64,000 nucleotides of DNA from Fallopia convolvulus (GCA_964016875.1 OZ024718.1:44555906-44619905), one strand, 5' to 3'; counted from the first letter of the stretch, positions 9,610 to 20,588 are shown. A program made the numbers and translations. Notes: generated by a model from the letters alone, not told the origin.

Positions 9610-12600
9610 TTATCTTCTTCCCAACATTTTCGCTTTTCTCTTTCTTCGTCTTTTCGGTTTCCGGTGAGCGGTTTTCGAGATGGTTTCCGACGACCTTCCG
9701 TCATCCTCTAGTTGGAGCACCGCCTTTTTCACGCTGATTCTAAGCAAGTAAGTGCTCAACTCTCTTTTCTCGTCTTCGGTGTTCTTCGTCTTCCTTTCGC
9801 CGCCTTCTGCTCTGGTCGGGAGACCGACGCTCCCTAGCATCTCGGGCCGGTGTCACGGTGGCGAAACAAAGGGGGTGACGGCGGCGCTTGCGTCCGTACG
9901 ACGCCTTTGATTTTCTTCTTTTTGTTCTTTCTTTGTTTTGTGCCCTAGGTGGGTGGCGGTTGGTTGCCCAGTACTTTGTGCCAGTGCCATGGCGGCGAGA
10001 CGGTGGGGCGAGGGTGGCGACCGCCACGCCCTCGAACCCTCCGTCTGCCTATCGGCGGTTAGGCTTCTTCGCCCCCCTTTGTTGTTTTGAAATTCGAAAC
10101 CCTTGGGAACCCAATCATCAAGATGCCCGACTGACGGGACGTTTGGGCTTCCACCGCAGGCTTCCATTCTTCTTTCTCCCCTTACGACCTCGCGTTCTCT
10201 TTCTTTGGCTTCTTCGCCCGATGTCTCAACCCCTTTTTTTTTCTTTTCCAGGTGCTCGCCTTTCGTGGCCTGGACGTCGCTCTTTCATGCCTAGGAAAGC
10301 TTCTTTGAGCCCCCCGCAAGGCTTCGCGTTCAAAGCTCGAAAGAGATCCTACGAGGAGGTTAAGAGCCCGCCACCAGGCTCTGTGTTCAAAGCCCAAGAG
10401 AAATTCTATGAGGAGGTTTCCAAATCCGTAGGGAGCATAGAGGCTAGCGATTCCCAGAACCCGAGGTCTCCCTCGTTGGTCTTCAGCGACCCTTCTTCCA
10501 ACGATTCCGTCGTTTCCATCAATTCTCGTTCCCCCGACTTCGCGCGTCGTCTGGTGTTGAGATGGCGTCGTCTCTGATTTCTGATGAGGATGTCGCCGAG
10601 GTTATTGTGAGGTTGTCCGATTCCAACGAGCCCGCGAGCATTTTTGCGGAGTACATTACTGACGCCGTGTCCTGCGTCCCGCCCGTCCTCGAGGAGCGGA
10701 TCCCCATGTCCTCACATTCGAACGAGGCTTTTCTGTCCGAGGGGGAGCCCACGACTTTGGAGCTAAAAGACCTCGCGGATGCCGCCAAGGACTTTGCCTG
10801 GCCCGAGGGAGTCGAGCTAGCGCTTCCCGAAGGGGAGGGCTGCTCCTTGGCACCCTACGAAAGGTGCGTGGTTGTGCACCTATTCAGTCTCTAGGCAGGC
10901 TTCAGGCTACCTCTGGCCCAACACATTGTTGATTTCTTGTTGGCCATGCACGTCTGCCCTGCTTAGCTGTTCCCCAACGCATGGAGGCTGCTGTGCGCCT
11001 ACATTGTTCGCAGCTGCGAGGTCGGGGATGGGCCGAATCTCGACATTATGTCGAGTCTATTTCTGGAGAGGAGGGAGCAAAAGTCCTGCCTCGTCAACCT
11101 TAGCATGCCAAGAATCAAACTCACCACGGCCCCCTCGAACGTCGGGCCATGGAAGAAGAAGTCGTTCCTGGTTCGAGACCTCACTGGGAGGTATCTCACG
11201 GCACCGGACAACTTCGTCCGGCGCAGGGGCACACATAATGCTACCGAACTCAAGGAACGATATGCCCCGGAGCGTCAAGCATCGTTCCAGGCATACTTAG
11301 CACAGGACCGGCTTGAGCGGGCCGGCCTGAGCCTCACCCTTCCTCCTTGCGAGGGTAAAGAGGGTACTTAATTTCTTTCTTGTTTTTTTTTTTTTTGTTA
11401 TTTGCTCCCGTTTTTAGGCCACGAGGTTGAAAACCTCGCTAGCCTGCTTTGTTGTGTCTTGTTTCTTGCTTTTCTTTGGCAGTGGATCTCTTTGGCGCTC
11501 TCACCTCGAAGTCGCAGGGGAAGAAACCTATGACTTCTTCCAAGGCCCCGGTCCCCCGAAGTCAACAGGGGGTTGTTATAAAGGAGCCAACCACGCTGGC
11601 GAGGCCACCCACCTCGCAGCCGAAGGTGAGCCCTTCGCCATCGAAAACACTCGGGGTGAAGGCAAACGAGGGGGCCCCGTCAAAGGGGGACGTTGCGAGG
11701 ACATCCTCCCAAGCCTCCCGAGGACCCGGCGAAGGAGCCGGGTCCAAGAGAAAAAATGTTGAGTCCCCCCGTGGGGATAAAAAGAAGCACAAGGGGGACG
11801 GCCAGCGCAGTTCGTCGGGGAAAGAGATTATCCACTCTTTTAATTTTGAGGGACGAGCTATCAATGTTGCCAGTCCTTCTCCCGTGAAGTTCCACTGTCC
11901 CGGGTCGGCTCGGGGTGCCTCTGTGAAGTGGGGTCGGGAGGAGTGGAAGGAAGAGGTCTCGTGGGCCAACAACCTCACCGAGGAGGCTCTTAATGACGAG
12001 GCCGCCCGCTACTCGGCTATGGTACGTTCCACTTCCATAAATCTCGTCTGTTTTGGATTTTGCGCTTCTCTTTTTCTAAAACTTTGTGAATTTTCAGCAC
12101 ACCTTTTTTGAGAACTACAACCGCAGCCGCCTCACCCTTCTCCAGACAAGGATGGATAAAATGGAGGCGGCACTAAAGGCCCGCACAAAGGAGTGTGCGA
12201 GGCACGAGAAGGAGCTCGCTGAAGCCGGAAAGCGGGTTAAAGCCGCGGAGGCTGCGGTGAAGGACGAGGCGAGGGCGGCGAGGGACGAGGCGAAGGCGGC
12301 GACGAGGGAGAAGGAAGAAGTGAATAAGACAAAGGCCTTGGCCGAGGCTATACAGGGCGAGAACGAGGAGCTTCGGGCAAGCTCTCCGCAGAGCACAAAT
12401 TCTTTAAAGAAAAAGAGGCGGAGCTTCTGAAGGCTGAGGACGAGATCACCAACCTTCGACAGCGCGTCAACGAGCTTAACAAGGAGGTGATGGTTGCGGG
12501 GCCCAAGTATGTGGAGTCGGCGGAGTATAGGGAGGAGTTGGTGGGGAGCGTGCAAAAGATGTTCTGCCAGGCCATCCGCATGGGGGTCAAGTAGGTGGTT

Positions 12601-12921
12601 GCGAAGTATGGGCATATTGACCCCCGCATTTCCTTCTTCAACCCCAGCTACACGGAGACTATGGGGGAAGAAGCTGGGGAGGAGCTCGAGGGAGAATGCG
12701 AGTTCTTCCTTAGAGAGGAAGGGACAGTGGCATCCGAGGCACCCCCCGCGGAGGACCTTGTCCAGGGAGGTCAGGACGCTCTCGCTACGGGCCCTCAGCC
12801 TGTGTCTGATGCGCCGAGCTCCCAGCCTGACGTCGTCTCTGCTTTGCCCGTCCTCGATGCTCCTACGGAACCCGCCGCCGATGCCCCGAAAGACACCATC
12901 GCCGAGGTCTCGAAGAACTGA
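9610..12921 (+). pseudogene. Antisense spliced gene of Tat A: Transposase_28-like plus coiled-coil protein
   Basis: Runs opposite to gag-pol. Inferred exons are about 9610-9747 (leader), 10253-11363, 11483-12021 and 12098-12921, each bounded by GT and AG at places matching element B. The first ATG is at 10287 (MPRKASLSPPQGFAF). The middle part (WPEGVELALPEG, AGFRLPLAQHIVDF, FPNAWRLLCAYI, TTAPSNVGPWK) resembles the plant Transposase_28 'putative gypsy type transposon' domain. A Lys/Ser-rich linker follows, then a long Ala/Glu/Lys heptad-rich coiled coil from about 12150, and a conserved tail (VAKYGHIDPRISFF, GECEFFLREEGTVASEAP). Breaks: a frameshift near 10530, TAG at 10892 and about 10957, a frameshift near 12370, TAG near 12592. 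A tandem duplication of about 22 codons lies after the start. Function is unknown. Confidence 0.7.
9748..10252 (+). other. Leader intron of antisense gene, Tat A
   Basis: Donor GTAAGT and acceptor TTTTCCAG match element B (40454-41242). It lacks the four hairpin units found in B's intron. Confidence 0.55.
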
Positions 12922-13094
12922 AGGACGTTTCTGGTTTTGTAATGTTTTTTTTATTTTTGTTATGCTGGTGGCCCCGCAGGGGTCTGTAATTAAACACCTC
13001 GGCCCTTGTGGCCTTATTTTATGCGATTTCTTTTGTCTTATGGATGTGTTTGTGTTCCTTGTTTTTAATTTACTTGTACACATATATCCCGATC

Positions 13095-13107
13095 CAACCC
13101 CATGGCC
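13095..13107 (-). other. Internal PPT-like motif, Tat A
   Basis: CAACCCCATGGCC is identical to the 13 bases next to the 3' LTR (9322-9334) and recurs at the matching internal place in element B (44118-44130). It may be a second polypurine tract; this is inference. Confidence 0.5.
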
Positions 13108-13289
13108 CAAGTGTCACAATATTTGTGGCATACTCGGGCCACATCGGGTGCTCGTTTTTATGCCGAGCTTCCGAGCTTTGCTCGGATCTCGCATGAAGAT
13201 TATCATGCCAAGGTCACGAGCCTCGCTCGGCCCTTGCATGATGGTTATTATGCCAAGATCACGAGCCTCGCTCGGACCTTGCATGAAGC

Positions 13290-13603
13290 CTCGTGGGAAG
13301 CGAGGGCTGGACTTCAACACGAGACTCTCCAACCCCTAGCGGGAAGCGAGGGTTGGACTTCAACCCGAGATTCTCCAACACCAAGCGGGAAGCGAGGGGT
13401 GGACTTTTGAACACGAGATTCTCCAACCCCAAGCGGGAAATGAGGGGTGGGCTTTTAAACACGAGGTTCTCCAACCCCAAGCGAGAAGCGAGGGGTGGAC
13501 TTTTGAACACGAGATTCTCCAACCCCAAGCGGGAAGCGAGGGGTGGACTTCAACCCGAGATTCTCCAACCCCAAGCGGGAAGCGAGGGGTGGATTTAAAC
13601 ACG
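13290..13603. repeat. Tandem array of about 44 bp units, Tat A
   Basis: About seven units share GCGGGAAGCGAGGG, then a TGGACTT(TTGAA or CAA) segment, then CACGAGATTCTCCAACCCC. All are of one type. The array lies between the converging 3' ends of the antisense gene and gag-pol and corresponds to the 28-unit array of element B. Confidence 0.9.
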
Positions 13604-13686
13604 ACGTTTTGGTTTTTGAGAGAGATTTGAAAATTCCACAACCCTTTATTTATAAAACTTATTGGGAATTGCGGAGTTTAGAGGGT

Positions 13687-16600
13687 TTATACATAATATT
13701 TTTTGAGACGATCGACGTTCCATGTCTTGCTCAGGGTACGTCCCTCGTTGTCTTTAAGCTTGAAAGCTCCGGGCGCGACCTTTTCGCCGAGGAGATATGG
13801 CCCCTCCCAGTTAGGGTCCAACTTGCCACCTTCGGTTCGCCGCAAGACGAGGCTACCCGCGGCCAGGAACCGAGGTCTGACCTTCTTGTCGTGATATACC
13901 GCCACGCGCCGTTTGTATTCTCTGGAGTGCAGGTCAGCTACCTCGCGCAGCTCGTCCCTAAACAGCAGCTCGACCTTAAGGTTGGCCTCGTTCTCTTTCT
14001 CATTGAACTCCAAAACTCTCGCCGAGGGAACCAAGGTCTCCACTGAGACTAGTGCCTCTGCCCCGTAGGTTAGAGCGAAAGGTGTTTCTCCCGTTGCGCG
14101 GCACGAGGTGGTGCGATACGTCCATAGGACGAGTGGGAGGAGTTCCACCCAGCGACCCGCGCCGCGCCTAGGCACTTCTTTAGGTCAGTCAAGATGCGGG
14201 CGTTGACGTTCTCCACCTGGTCGTTGGACTGGAGGTGGGCCACGGAGGAAAACTTGAGGTTTATGACCAGGTCGGAGCAGAAGGTCCGAGTCTCTTCGCA
14301 GTCGAATTGGGGACCATGGTCGGCCATGATGGTCATGGGAACGCCAAAGCGGAAGACGAGGTTCTTCCATAGGAAGTCGCAGACCTTTGCCCCCGTGATC
14401 TTCGCCATTGCTTGTGCCTCGACCCACTTCGTGAAATAGTCAACAATGACCAAGATATACCGCACCTGGCCAACGACCTTTGGGAAGGGGCCGAGGATGT
14501 CCATCCCCCACATCGCGAAGGGGCATGGCGCGTGGATGGAGCGAAGGCGCGAGGTTGGGGCGTGCTGGAGGTTGTCGTGCTTTTGACACCCGTTACACCA
14601 CTGGACATAGGCCCTCATATCTTGCCGTAGTGTGGGCCAAAAGTATCCCAAATGGGTGATTTTATGTGCTAGGGATCGCCACCTTGGGTGGCCGCCACAG
14701 ACCCCCTCGTGTGCCTCATAGAGGATATGCTCCGTAGACTCGGTCGGCACACACAGCAGGTTGGGCTCAGCGTAGCTCCGGCGATAGAGACGGCCACCGA
14801 TGACGCAATAGCGCGCCACCTGCATTTTCAATTTCCGAGCCTCTGCGGGTTCCTCTAGTACGACGCCTCTCTCCCCGTATCGCGTGATCGGGGTCCTCCA
14901 GTCCCCAGCGGTCATGGAGAGAACCTCGCTTGTTACACTTCGCGAGATTTTTCTCTCCACCATCACGCGATTCCCCACCTCCAAGGGGAGGGCAGAGCCT
15001 AACCTCGCGAGAGCATCCGCCTTTGTGTTCGAGGTTCGCGTGATGGACTCCACCGCAAAGGTTTCGAGGCACGACACCAAGGCCTTAACCTTCTCTCGGT
15101 ACGCAGGCATGAACCCCGTCCGGGTGGTGTATTGCCCGTTGAGCTGATGCGCAACCAGCTCGGAGTCGATGTAGACCCCGATTTTGCGGGCTCCATTGAG
15201 GAGCGCCATCTCTATTCCGGCGATCATGGCGTCGTACTCGGCCTCGTTGTTGGTGGAATCGAAGGCGAAGTTAAGGGTGTACTCCGTCTCAATCAAGGGA
15301 CCGACGAGGAATACGCCAGCCCCACCACCGGCGTCACATCGTGAGCCATCAACGAATAACTTCCACTCCTCCGAGCTCGCGCCAGTTTCGGGGAAGGTGA
15401 CCTCCACCATGAAATCGGCGAGGGCCTGTCCCTTCATCGCAGTCCTCGGGAGGTAGATGATGTCGAACTCGGAAAGCTCGACTTCCCACTTCGTCATTCG
15501 CCCGGAGAGGGCGGGCTGGTGGAGGATTTGCCGAAGTGGGAGGTCGGAGAGGACTTGTATGGGGTGCGCGTGGAAGTAAGGGCGCAGGCGCCTCGCGGCG
15601 GTCACGACTGCCAGTGCCATCTTCTCCGCTGGGGAGTATCGCTGCTCCGCAGGTTGGAGCACGCGACTCACGAAGTAGACTGGATGCATGGCGTTTCTAG
15701 TTAGCACTGCGCTGACCGTCTCCGGGCTTACTGCCACATATAGTTGCAAGTCCTCGCCCGCCATTGGAGGGGACAACGTGGCGAGCTTCGACAAGAAGGC
15801 CTTTAATTCAGAGAAAGCAAGCTCGAGCCCTTCATTCCAAATGAACTTATCGTTCTTCTTGAGAGCAGAGAAAAAGGGAAGAGACTTGTCCGCCAAGCGG
15901 GAGCAGAACCTCCCTAGATAGTTTACGGTGTCGTTGAGCCGCTGCACCTCAGTTCGAGATCGCGACGACCTCATTGAGAGGATCGACTCGACCTTGGCGG
16001 GGTTGACGTCGATTCCGCGCTCGATGATCATGAAGCCTAAGAACTTTCCCGACGATACGCCGAAGATGCACTTCTCGGGGTTCAGGCTGAGGCGGTTGTG
16101 CCTGAGGGTAGCGAAGACCTCAGCGAGGTCGACCAGGTGCTCTTCAGGGGTCTTGCTCCGGACCACGATATTGTCGACGTAGGCCGACACGTTCCTTCCT
16201 AGGTGATTCGTAAAGATGCGGTCGACGAGGCGCTGGAAGGTGGCCCCCGCATTCTTTAGACCGAACAGCATGACCTTGTAACAATAAGTGCCTCGCTGGG
16301 TGATGGAGGATGTCTCCTCCTCGTCGCGCGGGCTCATCAGGACTTGGTTGTATCCTGAGTACGCGTCGAGGAAGCGCAATACCCCGTGACCTGTGGTTGA
16401 GTCGACCAGCTCGTCGATCAAGGGCAAGGGGTAGCTGTCCTTGGGACAGGCTTTGTTGAGATCCTTGAAGTCTACGCACATCCTCCACTTCCCGCTGGCT
16501 TTTTTGACCAGCACGACGTTGGACAGCCATCGGGGGTACTGGACTTCGTGAATGAACCCCGCGGCCAGCAGCTTCGCCACCTCGTCATTCGCGGCGCTTG

Positions 16601-16919
16601 CCCTCTCCTCATTCATTTTTCTTCGTCGCTGCACCACAGGGCGAGTGGTGATATCGACGTTTAGGGAGTGCTGGGCCACAGTCCGCGGGACGCCGCGGAG
16701 GTCCTTTAGTGTCCAGGTGAACACGTCGCGGGACCCAACAAGCAATGCTTCTAGTGACGTTGCCGACGTTCCGGAGAGACACTCTCCCAGGTAGATCTTC
16801 TCGGACTCACTCTATAAGGGGGATACCGCCCTTCTTTCTACCTCAGGGGTGGGGATCGTGAAGTCCCGGACTTCGAGGTCGGCCTCGCCGAGTGACTCCA
16901 CCATAAACACCGGGCACTT
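13687..16919 (-). pseudogene. pol: Tat A RT, two RNase H domains and integrase, broken
   Basis: Reads from right to left. RT motifs are CVDFKDLNKACPKDSYPLP, FLDAYSGYNQ, FGLKNAGATFQ and YVDN at 16170-16181, where the catalytic motif should be YVDD, so the enzyme is dead. A degenerate RNase H (about 15400-15800) is followed by a second, archaeal-type RNase H (LFVDGSRCDAGGGAG, about 15100-15370). The integrase zinc finger (HEGVCGGHP, CNGCQKH) and core (MWGMDILGPFPK, ADHGPQFDCEE) follow. A frameshift near 14160 separates the C-terminal part (TYRTTSCRATGETPF to WNVDRLKKYYV). TAG stops lie at 16812 and about 16918. The family's usual pol is one long ORF. Confidence 0.9.
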
Positions 16920-17372
16920 CTATTTCGCCGAGGTCGCATAGCATACGCGGCCCTCTTCTTGGTTGCCCTTTACCTCCCCGACCCCGTCATCGACGGGGAA
17001 CTTCATTTTGAGGTGGTAGATGGACACCACCGCTTGAAATTTCATCAGGGACACCCTCCCGATGATAGCATTCCACACCAAAGGTAGGCGTACCACCGTG
17101 AGCTTCCCAGCGTAGGGCTTCAAGGATGTTTTGGAGATGCCCAAATGCTCGAATGCACCATAGTACATGATGTCCACGGAGGACCTCGTGTCCACCAGTA
17201 CTCGCTTCACCATTTTCGAGCCCATTTGAGCGTGCACCACCAAGGGGTCAGAGTGTGGCATGTGGAGCCCCTCGACATCTTCGGATGAGAAGGCCAAGCC
17301 CACGTGAGACCGCGAGGTTTGGGCGACACTGAATACCGAGGGCTCATGATGGCTTGCCCTCGCGTACCTCAT
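16920..17372 (-). pseudogene. Tat A protease region
   Basis: The aspartic protease site reads VDTRSSVDIMYYGAF; the family and element B have VDTGSS. The Gly-to-Arg change (a G-to-A transition) should destroy activity. About 32 codons after KPYAGKLT that are present in element B (SFSGDEVDVAGLIDLW and on) are deleted here. The frame ends at a TAG after CYATSAK where B has Gln. Confidence 0.8.
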
Positions 17373-18802
17373 TCTTTCTGCCTGGCTTGACCTAGCCAGT
17401 GACGGTCCGCCCGAGATAGTATGGATATACCCATCAGGTGCAGTCGCCTGCCCAGACCGTGCCTGCTTTGCGGGAGCCTGCTGTTCGACGTTGTTGTCCT
17501 GAGCCTGACTCGGGCCTCGTGGTACGGTGTTGGCTCCTGATGCGGAGTTGGCGTGCCCCTTTTCGTTCGGGTTGTACGCAGGGCCGCCCTTGCCTCTATA
17601 ACCTCGTGGTCTCCGACCGAAGCAGTTCCAACCCCCACCGTCGCCTCCGCGATTGTATTGTGGTTATTCCTGTTGCCGTTGGTGTTGTTGTTTCTGTTGT
17701 TGTTGTTATTGTTGTTGTAGTTGACGGGGTTGTGGGCCTGCGTCACATACGCATCCCTCGCGGTCGGAGCGGCCACTTTTGCCTTTCCTTTAGCCTCGGC
17801 GACGATTTCCTTGTCGGTCCTCGGCCGCGAGCTTTGGTTGGCGGCATCCTCGACATACACTTGGGTCGTGATTCGGGCGCACAGGCTATCGTACGTTGTT
17901 GGGCATTTCAATAAAATGAAATTCTTGAAGGGACCCGGACACAGGTTGCCCATGAGGATATCTAGCACCGATGCCTCGTCGATGTGCGCGATCTCCGCGA
18001 CCGCGGTGGTGAACCTCGTGAAGAAGGTGCCCAACAGCTCGCTCTCTCCTTGCTCAATACCGTGGAGATCCTGCATGTTCTTCTTACGCTTCCTGGAGTC
18101 GTTGAAGTGTGTGACAAAGGATTCGCACAATTGGGCGAACGAGGCCGCAGACTCTAACTTGAGGCTTATGAACCACGTCATCGCGGCCTTGTCCAGGGTG
18201 GTTGGGAAGATCCGGAAGAAAATGGCGTCATTGTAGGAGTTGACATTCATTTGGACAGCAAAGTGCTTGACATGGTCCTTCGGGTCAGCCGTGCCGTCGT
18301 AGAGGCCCATTTGTGGCCAATGGAAACCTTTGGGCATAGGTGCCTCCTTAATCTCGGTCACGAAAGGGGAACGGCTCCCGACCTCGACGGGTTGGCGGCG
18401 TTACTTCGATTTCATGGGGTGCATAGCACTCCCTTCTGTTTCGGACAACTCTGAGTCCCTCATCCTTGAACGTCGCGAACGGGATCGCGAGATCTGCATT
18501 GGGTCCCAGGGAGGTCTTTCCGTAGACGAACCGTTGGTGGATGTCTCGGGTCTTGGCACATGTTCGGGTTGCCACGGGGGGGAACAGGGACGTAGGAAGG
18601 AGCAAAACCCTGCTGGTACTGCCCATATCCCGGGTAGGGGTATGGGTTCGGGGGCGCGCCGCCCTGCTCGTACCCTTGGAATGGGTATGGGTTTTGCGGG
18701 GCGGACAACGAACGGGGAGCCCGGAGGCCCCGCGCCCATCCACTGCGCGGTTTCGGGCATGTTATCGGGGTTTTGAGGGAAGAAATTGTTTGGGCAAGCC
18801 AT
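17369..18802 (-). pseudogene. gag: Tat A gag, broken
   Basis: Gag starts at ATG 18802 (MACPNNFFPQNPDNMPE), with a Pro/Tyr/Gly-rich N-terminal part spread over frames by indels. The clean capsid region is read from 18361: MPKGFHWPQMGLYDGTADP, HVKHFAVQMNVNSYNDAIF, DKAAMTWF and GIEQGESELLGTFFTRF. An Asn-rich stretch (about 17650-17720) and a basic tail follow. No canonical CCHC knuckle is seen. The order matches element B, where gag has only one internal stop. Confidence 0.8.
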
Positions 18803-18861
18803 TTTGAGGGGATCGAAGCCAAGGTTTGCACAACTCGAGAAAACTGCTTAGGATGAAGAGG

Positions 18862-18879
18862 TTCCCACAGACGGCGCTA
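18862..18879 (-). other. Tat A primer-binding site, mutated
   Basis: The minus strand reads TAGCGCCGTCTGTGGGAA; element B has TGGCGCCGTCTGTGGGAA, the usual Tat-lineage form. One G-to-A change lies at the primer 3' pairing end. Confidence 0.8.
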
Positions 18880-18880
18880 G

Positions 18881-19621
18881 TGATGAAACCCGAAATAAAC
18901 CGTTCGTTAAATGACAAGAAACGAGATTATTTTATTCGATTGTGCAAACGCTTGCTCTTTATTTATTATTTCTCTACAACGAGGTTACAAGCCAACGAGG
19001 CCTACAAACAAACAAGATTTACACCCTAGACCCCCTACGAGTATTCGAGATCTCGATCTAACAAAGTCCGAGATCTCCTAGTTGCTATGCGATTCTACCA
19101 TCTTGTGTAGCGAGGTCTTTGATGTGGACGAGAACTCTGTGTGACTTGAAGTCTTTTTGTGGACTTCACTTGTCTATAGCGAGGTCTTTTGACGATGTTT
19201 CAATCACGTCGATCTTCAACAAGCAAGATAGTTCTTGAGTTCAAGATGTTTTTCGACCCCCTCTCACTTACGAGGTTCTCCTCTATTTATAGAGAATTGG
19301 GGAGTTGAGTTTTGGCTATCATCCGATGTGGGACGCCCAAGATCAGGGCTTCTGATTGGTCCGGAGGTGAGGCAGCTGGTGATTGGTTTGGGGGAGCGGC
19401 CCCAGCTGAGTGGTCCAAATGGGCGGGCGTGTCAGTAGAGTCGGTGGCGAGGTTTAGGCCTCGCCTCGAGGTCTCGGAAGACCTCGCGGGGATAAGAATT
19501 TTGTTTAATTAAATGACGGGTACGGTTGTGGGCCCTAGAATCCACCTTGGGAATCCCGTTGGGTCTGTTTATTCTTTGCATTCCGGGCCCACTTCCTAAT
19601 TTACCATTTTGGACATCATCA
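18881..19621 (-). repeat. Tat A 5' LTR (right copy)
   Basis: 741 bp, from TGATGAAACCC to CATCATCA. It is the promoter LTR of the minus-strand element and lacks about 71 bp present in the left copy. Confidence 0.95.
19281..19294 (-). promoter_or_regulatory. TATA box in Tat A 5' LTR
   Basis: The minus strand reads CTCTATAAATAGAG, a strong plant TATA match. It is conserved in element B at 51462-51477. Confidence 0.6.
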
Positions 19622-19626
19622 GTTAT
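19622..19626. repeat. Tat A target duplication, right
   Basis: GTTAT, an exact copy of 8505-8509. Confidence 0.95.
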
Positions 19627-20434
19627 GGGGACCAAATTGCATTTCAGTACAACTTATCATCCTCAGACAGATGGACAATCAGAGAGGACTATACAAACAT
19701 TAGAAGAAATGCTTCGTGCTTGTGTTATTGAGTTTTAGGGTTCATGGGATAAGTATATTCCACTGATGGAATTTGCTTACAATAATCAATTTCACAACAA
19801 CATTGGGATGGCACCATATGAGGCATTGTATGGAAGAAAATGTCAAAGTCCTTTATATTGGGATAAAGAAGGTGCATAAATTTTAGAAGGGCCGGAGATT
19901 ATACAAGACACAGTTGATAAGATTGATATTGTAAAGAACAAAATGAAGGCGGCACAAGACAGACAAAAGAGATATTTTGATCAGCATCGCAAGGAGATGG
20001 AATATCAAGTTGGAGATAAAGTATTCTTACGCGTTTCTCCATGGAAAGGTGTCATGAGATTTGGTAACAAAGGAAAATTGAGTCCTCGGTATATTGGGCC
20101 ATACGATATCATAGAGAAGGTGGGACCGTTGGCATACAGATTAGCATTACCTTTAGAATTGGCTCAGATTCATAATGTTTTTCATGTTAGTATGTTACGA
20201 CGGTATCGATTTGATCCATCACATGTGTTAAGGGATTCAGAAGTACAACTTGCAGAGAATCTAAGCTACATAGAGGAACCAGTTATGATCGTTGATTACA
20301 GAATCAAACAGTTGCGGAATAGGGAGATTCCTATGGTTAAAGTAATTTGGAAGAATCATAGTATAGAGGAAATGACTTGGGAAACTGAGGACAAGAGGAG
20401 AAAGTCATATCCACATTTGTTTAATGGTAATTGA
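19622..20434 (+). pseudogene. pol: Chromovirus pol, second part: integrase core end and chromodomain
   Basis: Resumes the integrase exactly where the Tat insertion broke it. MGTKLHFSTTYHPQTDGQSE holds the catalytic Glu region, followed by the GPY/F-type motif (LSPRYIGPYDIIEKVGPLAY) and HNVFHVSMLRRY. A chromodomain-like C-terminus runs from SYIEEPVMIVDYRIKQLRN to EEMTWETEDKRR, and the natural stop is TGA at 20432-20434. Chromodomains of this class are thought to steer insertion to modified chromatin. Stops at TAG 19736 and TAA 19877 stand where Gln is expected. From about 19943 to the end the frame is open for 163 codons. Confidence 0.85.
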
Positions 20435-20491
20435 TTCCCTATCATACTGCATCATATGAAGAGATAGCGAATTTCGAGGACAAAATTCTTA

Positions 20492-20505
20492 TACAGGGGG
20501 AGGAT
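20492..20505 (+). other. Chromovirus polypurine tract
   Basis: An ACAGGGGGAGGAT run directly precedes the 3' LTR start TGTAACAT, the common form in Tekay/Del elements. Confidence 0.8.
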
Positions 20506-20583
20506 TGTAACATACCCGACCAAAGTGCATACGTCTTTTTACATGCATATAATATTAATAGAATATGCATGACATATTGGCAT

Positions 20584-20588
20584 GATAT
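20584..20588. repeat. Solo LTR target duplication, left
   Basis: GATAT is repeated at 21736-21740. The uninterrupted 5' LTR has one copy (CATGATATATAGTG). Confidence 0.95.

Larger units (their letters stand above)
8510..19621 (-). mobile_element. Tat-type Ty3/gypsy element A, 11.1 kb, full length but inactive
   Basis: Terminal direct repeats start TGATGAAACCCGAAAT and end CATCATCA, with GTTAT duplicated at both sides. On the minus strand the order is 5' LTR (right), primer-binding site, gag, protease, RT, RNase H, a second archaeal-type RNase H, and integrase. A long 3' region carries an opposite-strand spliced gene and a tandem array. The double RNase H and the extra antisense ORF are hallmarks of the Tat lineage. 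The element lies within the chromovirus integrase. Confidence 0.95.

Noticed and set aside
12115..13110. 331-codon minus-strand ORF across the end of the Tat A antisense gene
   Set aside because: It is the reverse complement of the coiled-coil coding exon; Ser/Ala/Leu-rich shadow text with no family motif. The plus strand is the one conserved with Tat B.
13290..13603. CRISPR-like regular repeat
   Set aside because: Units are tandem with no unique spacers, lie in a plant retrotransposon, and no cas genes occur.
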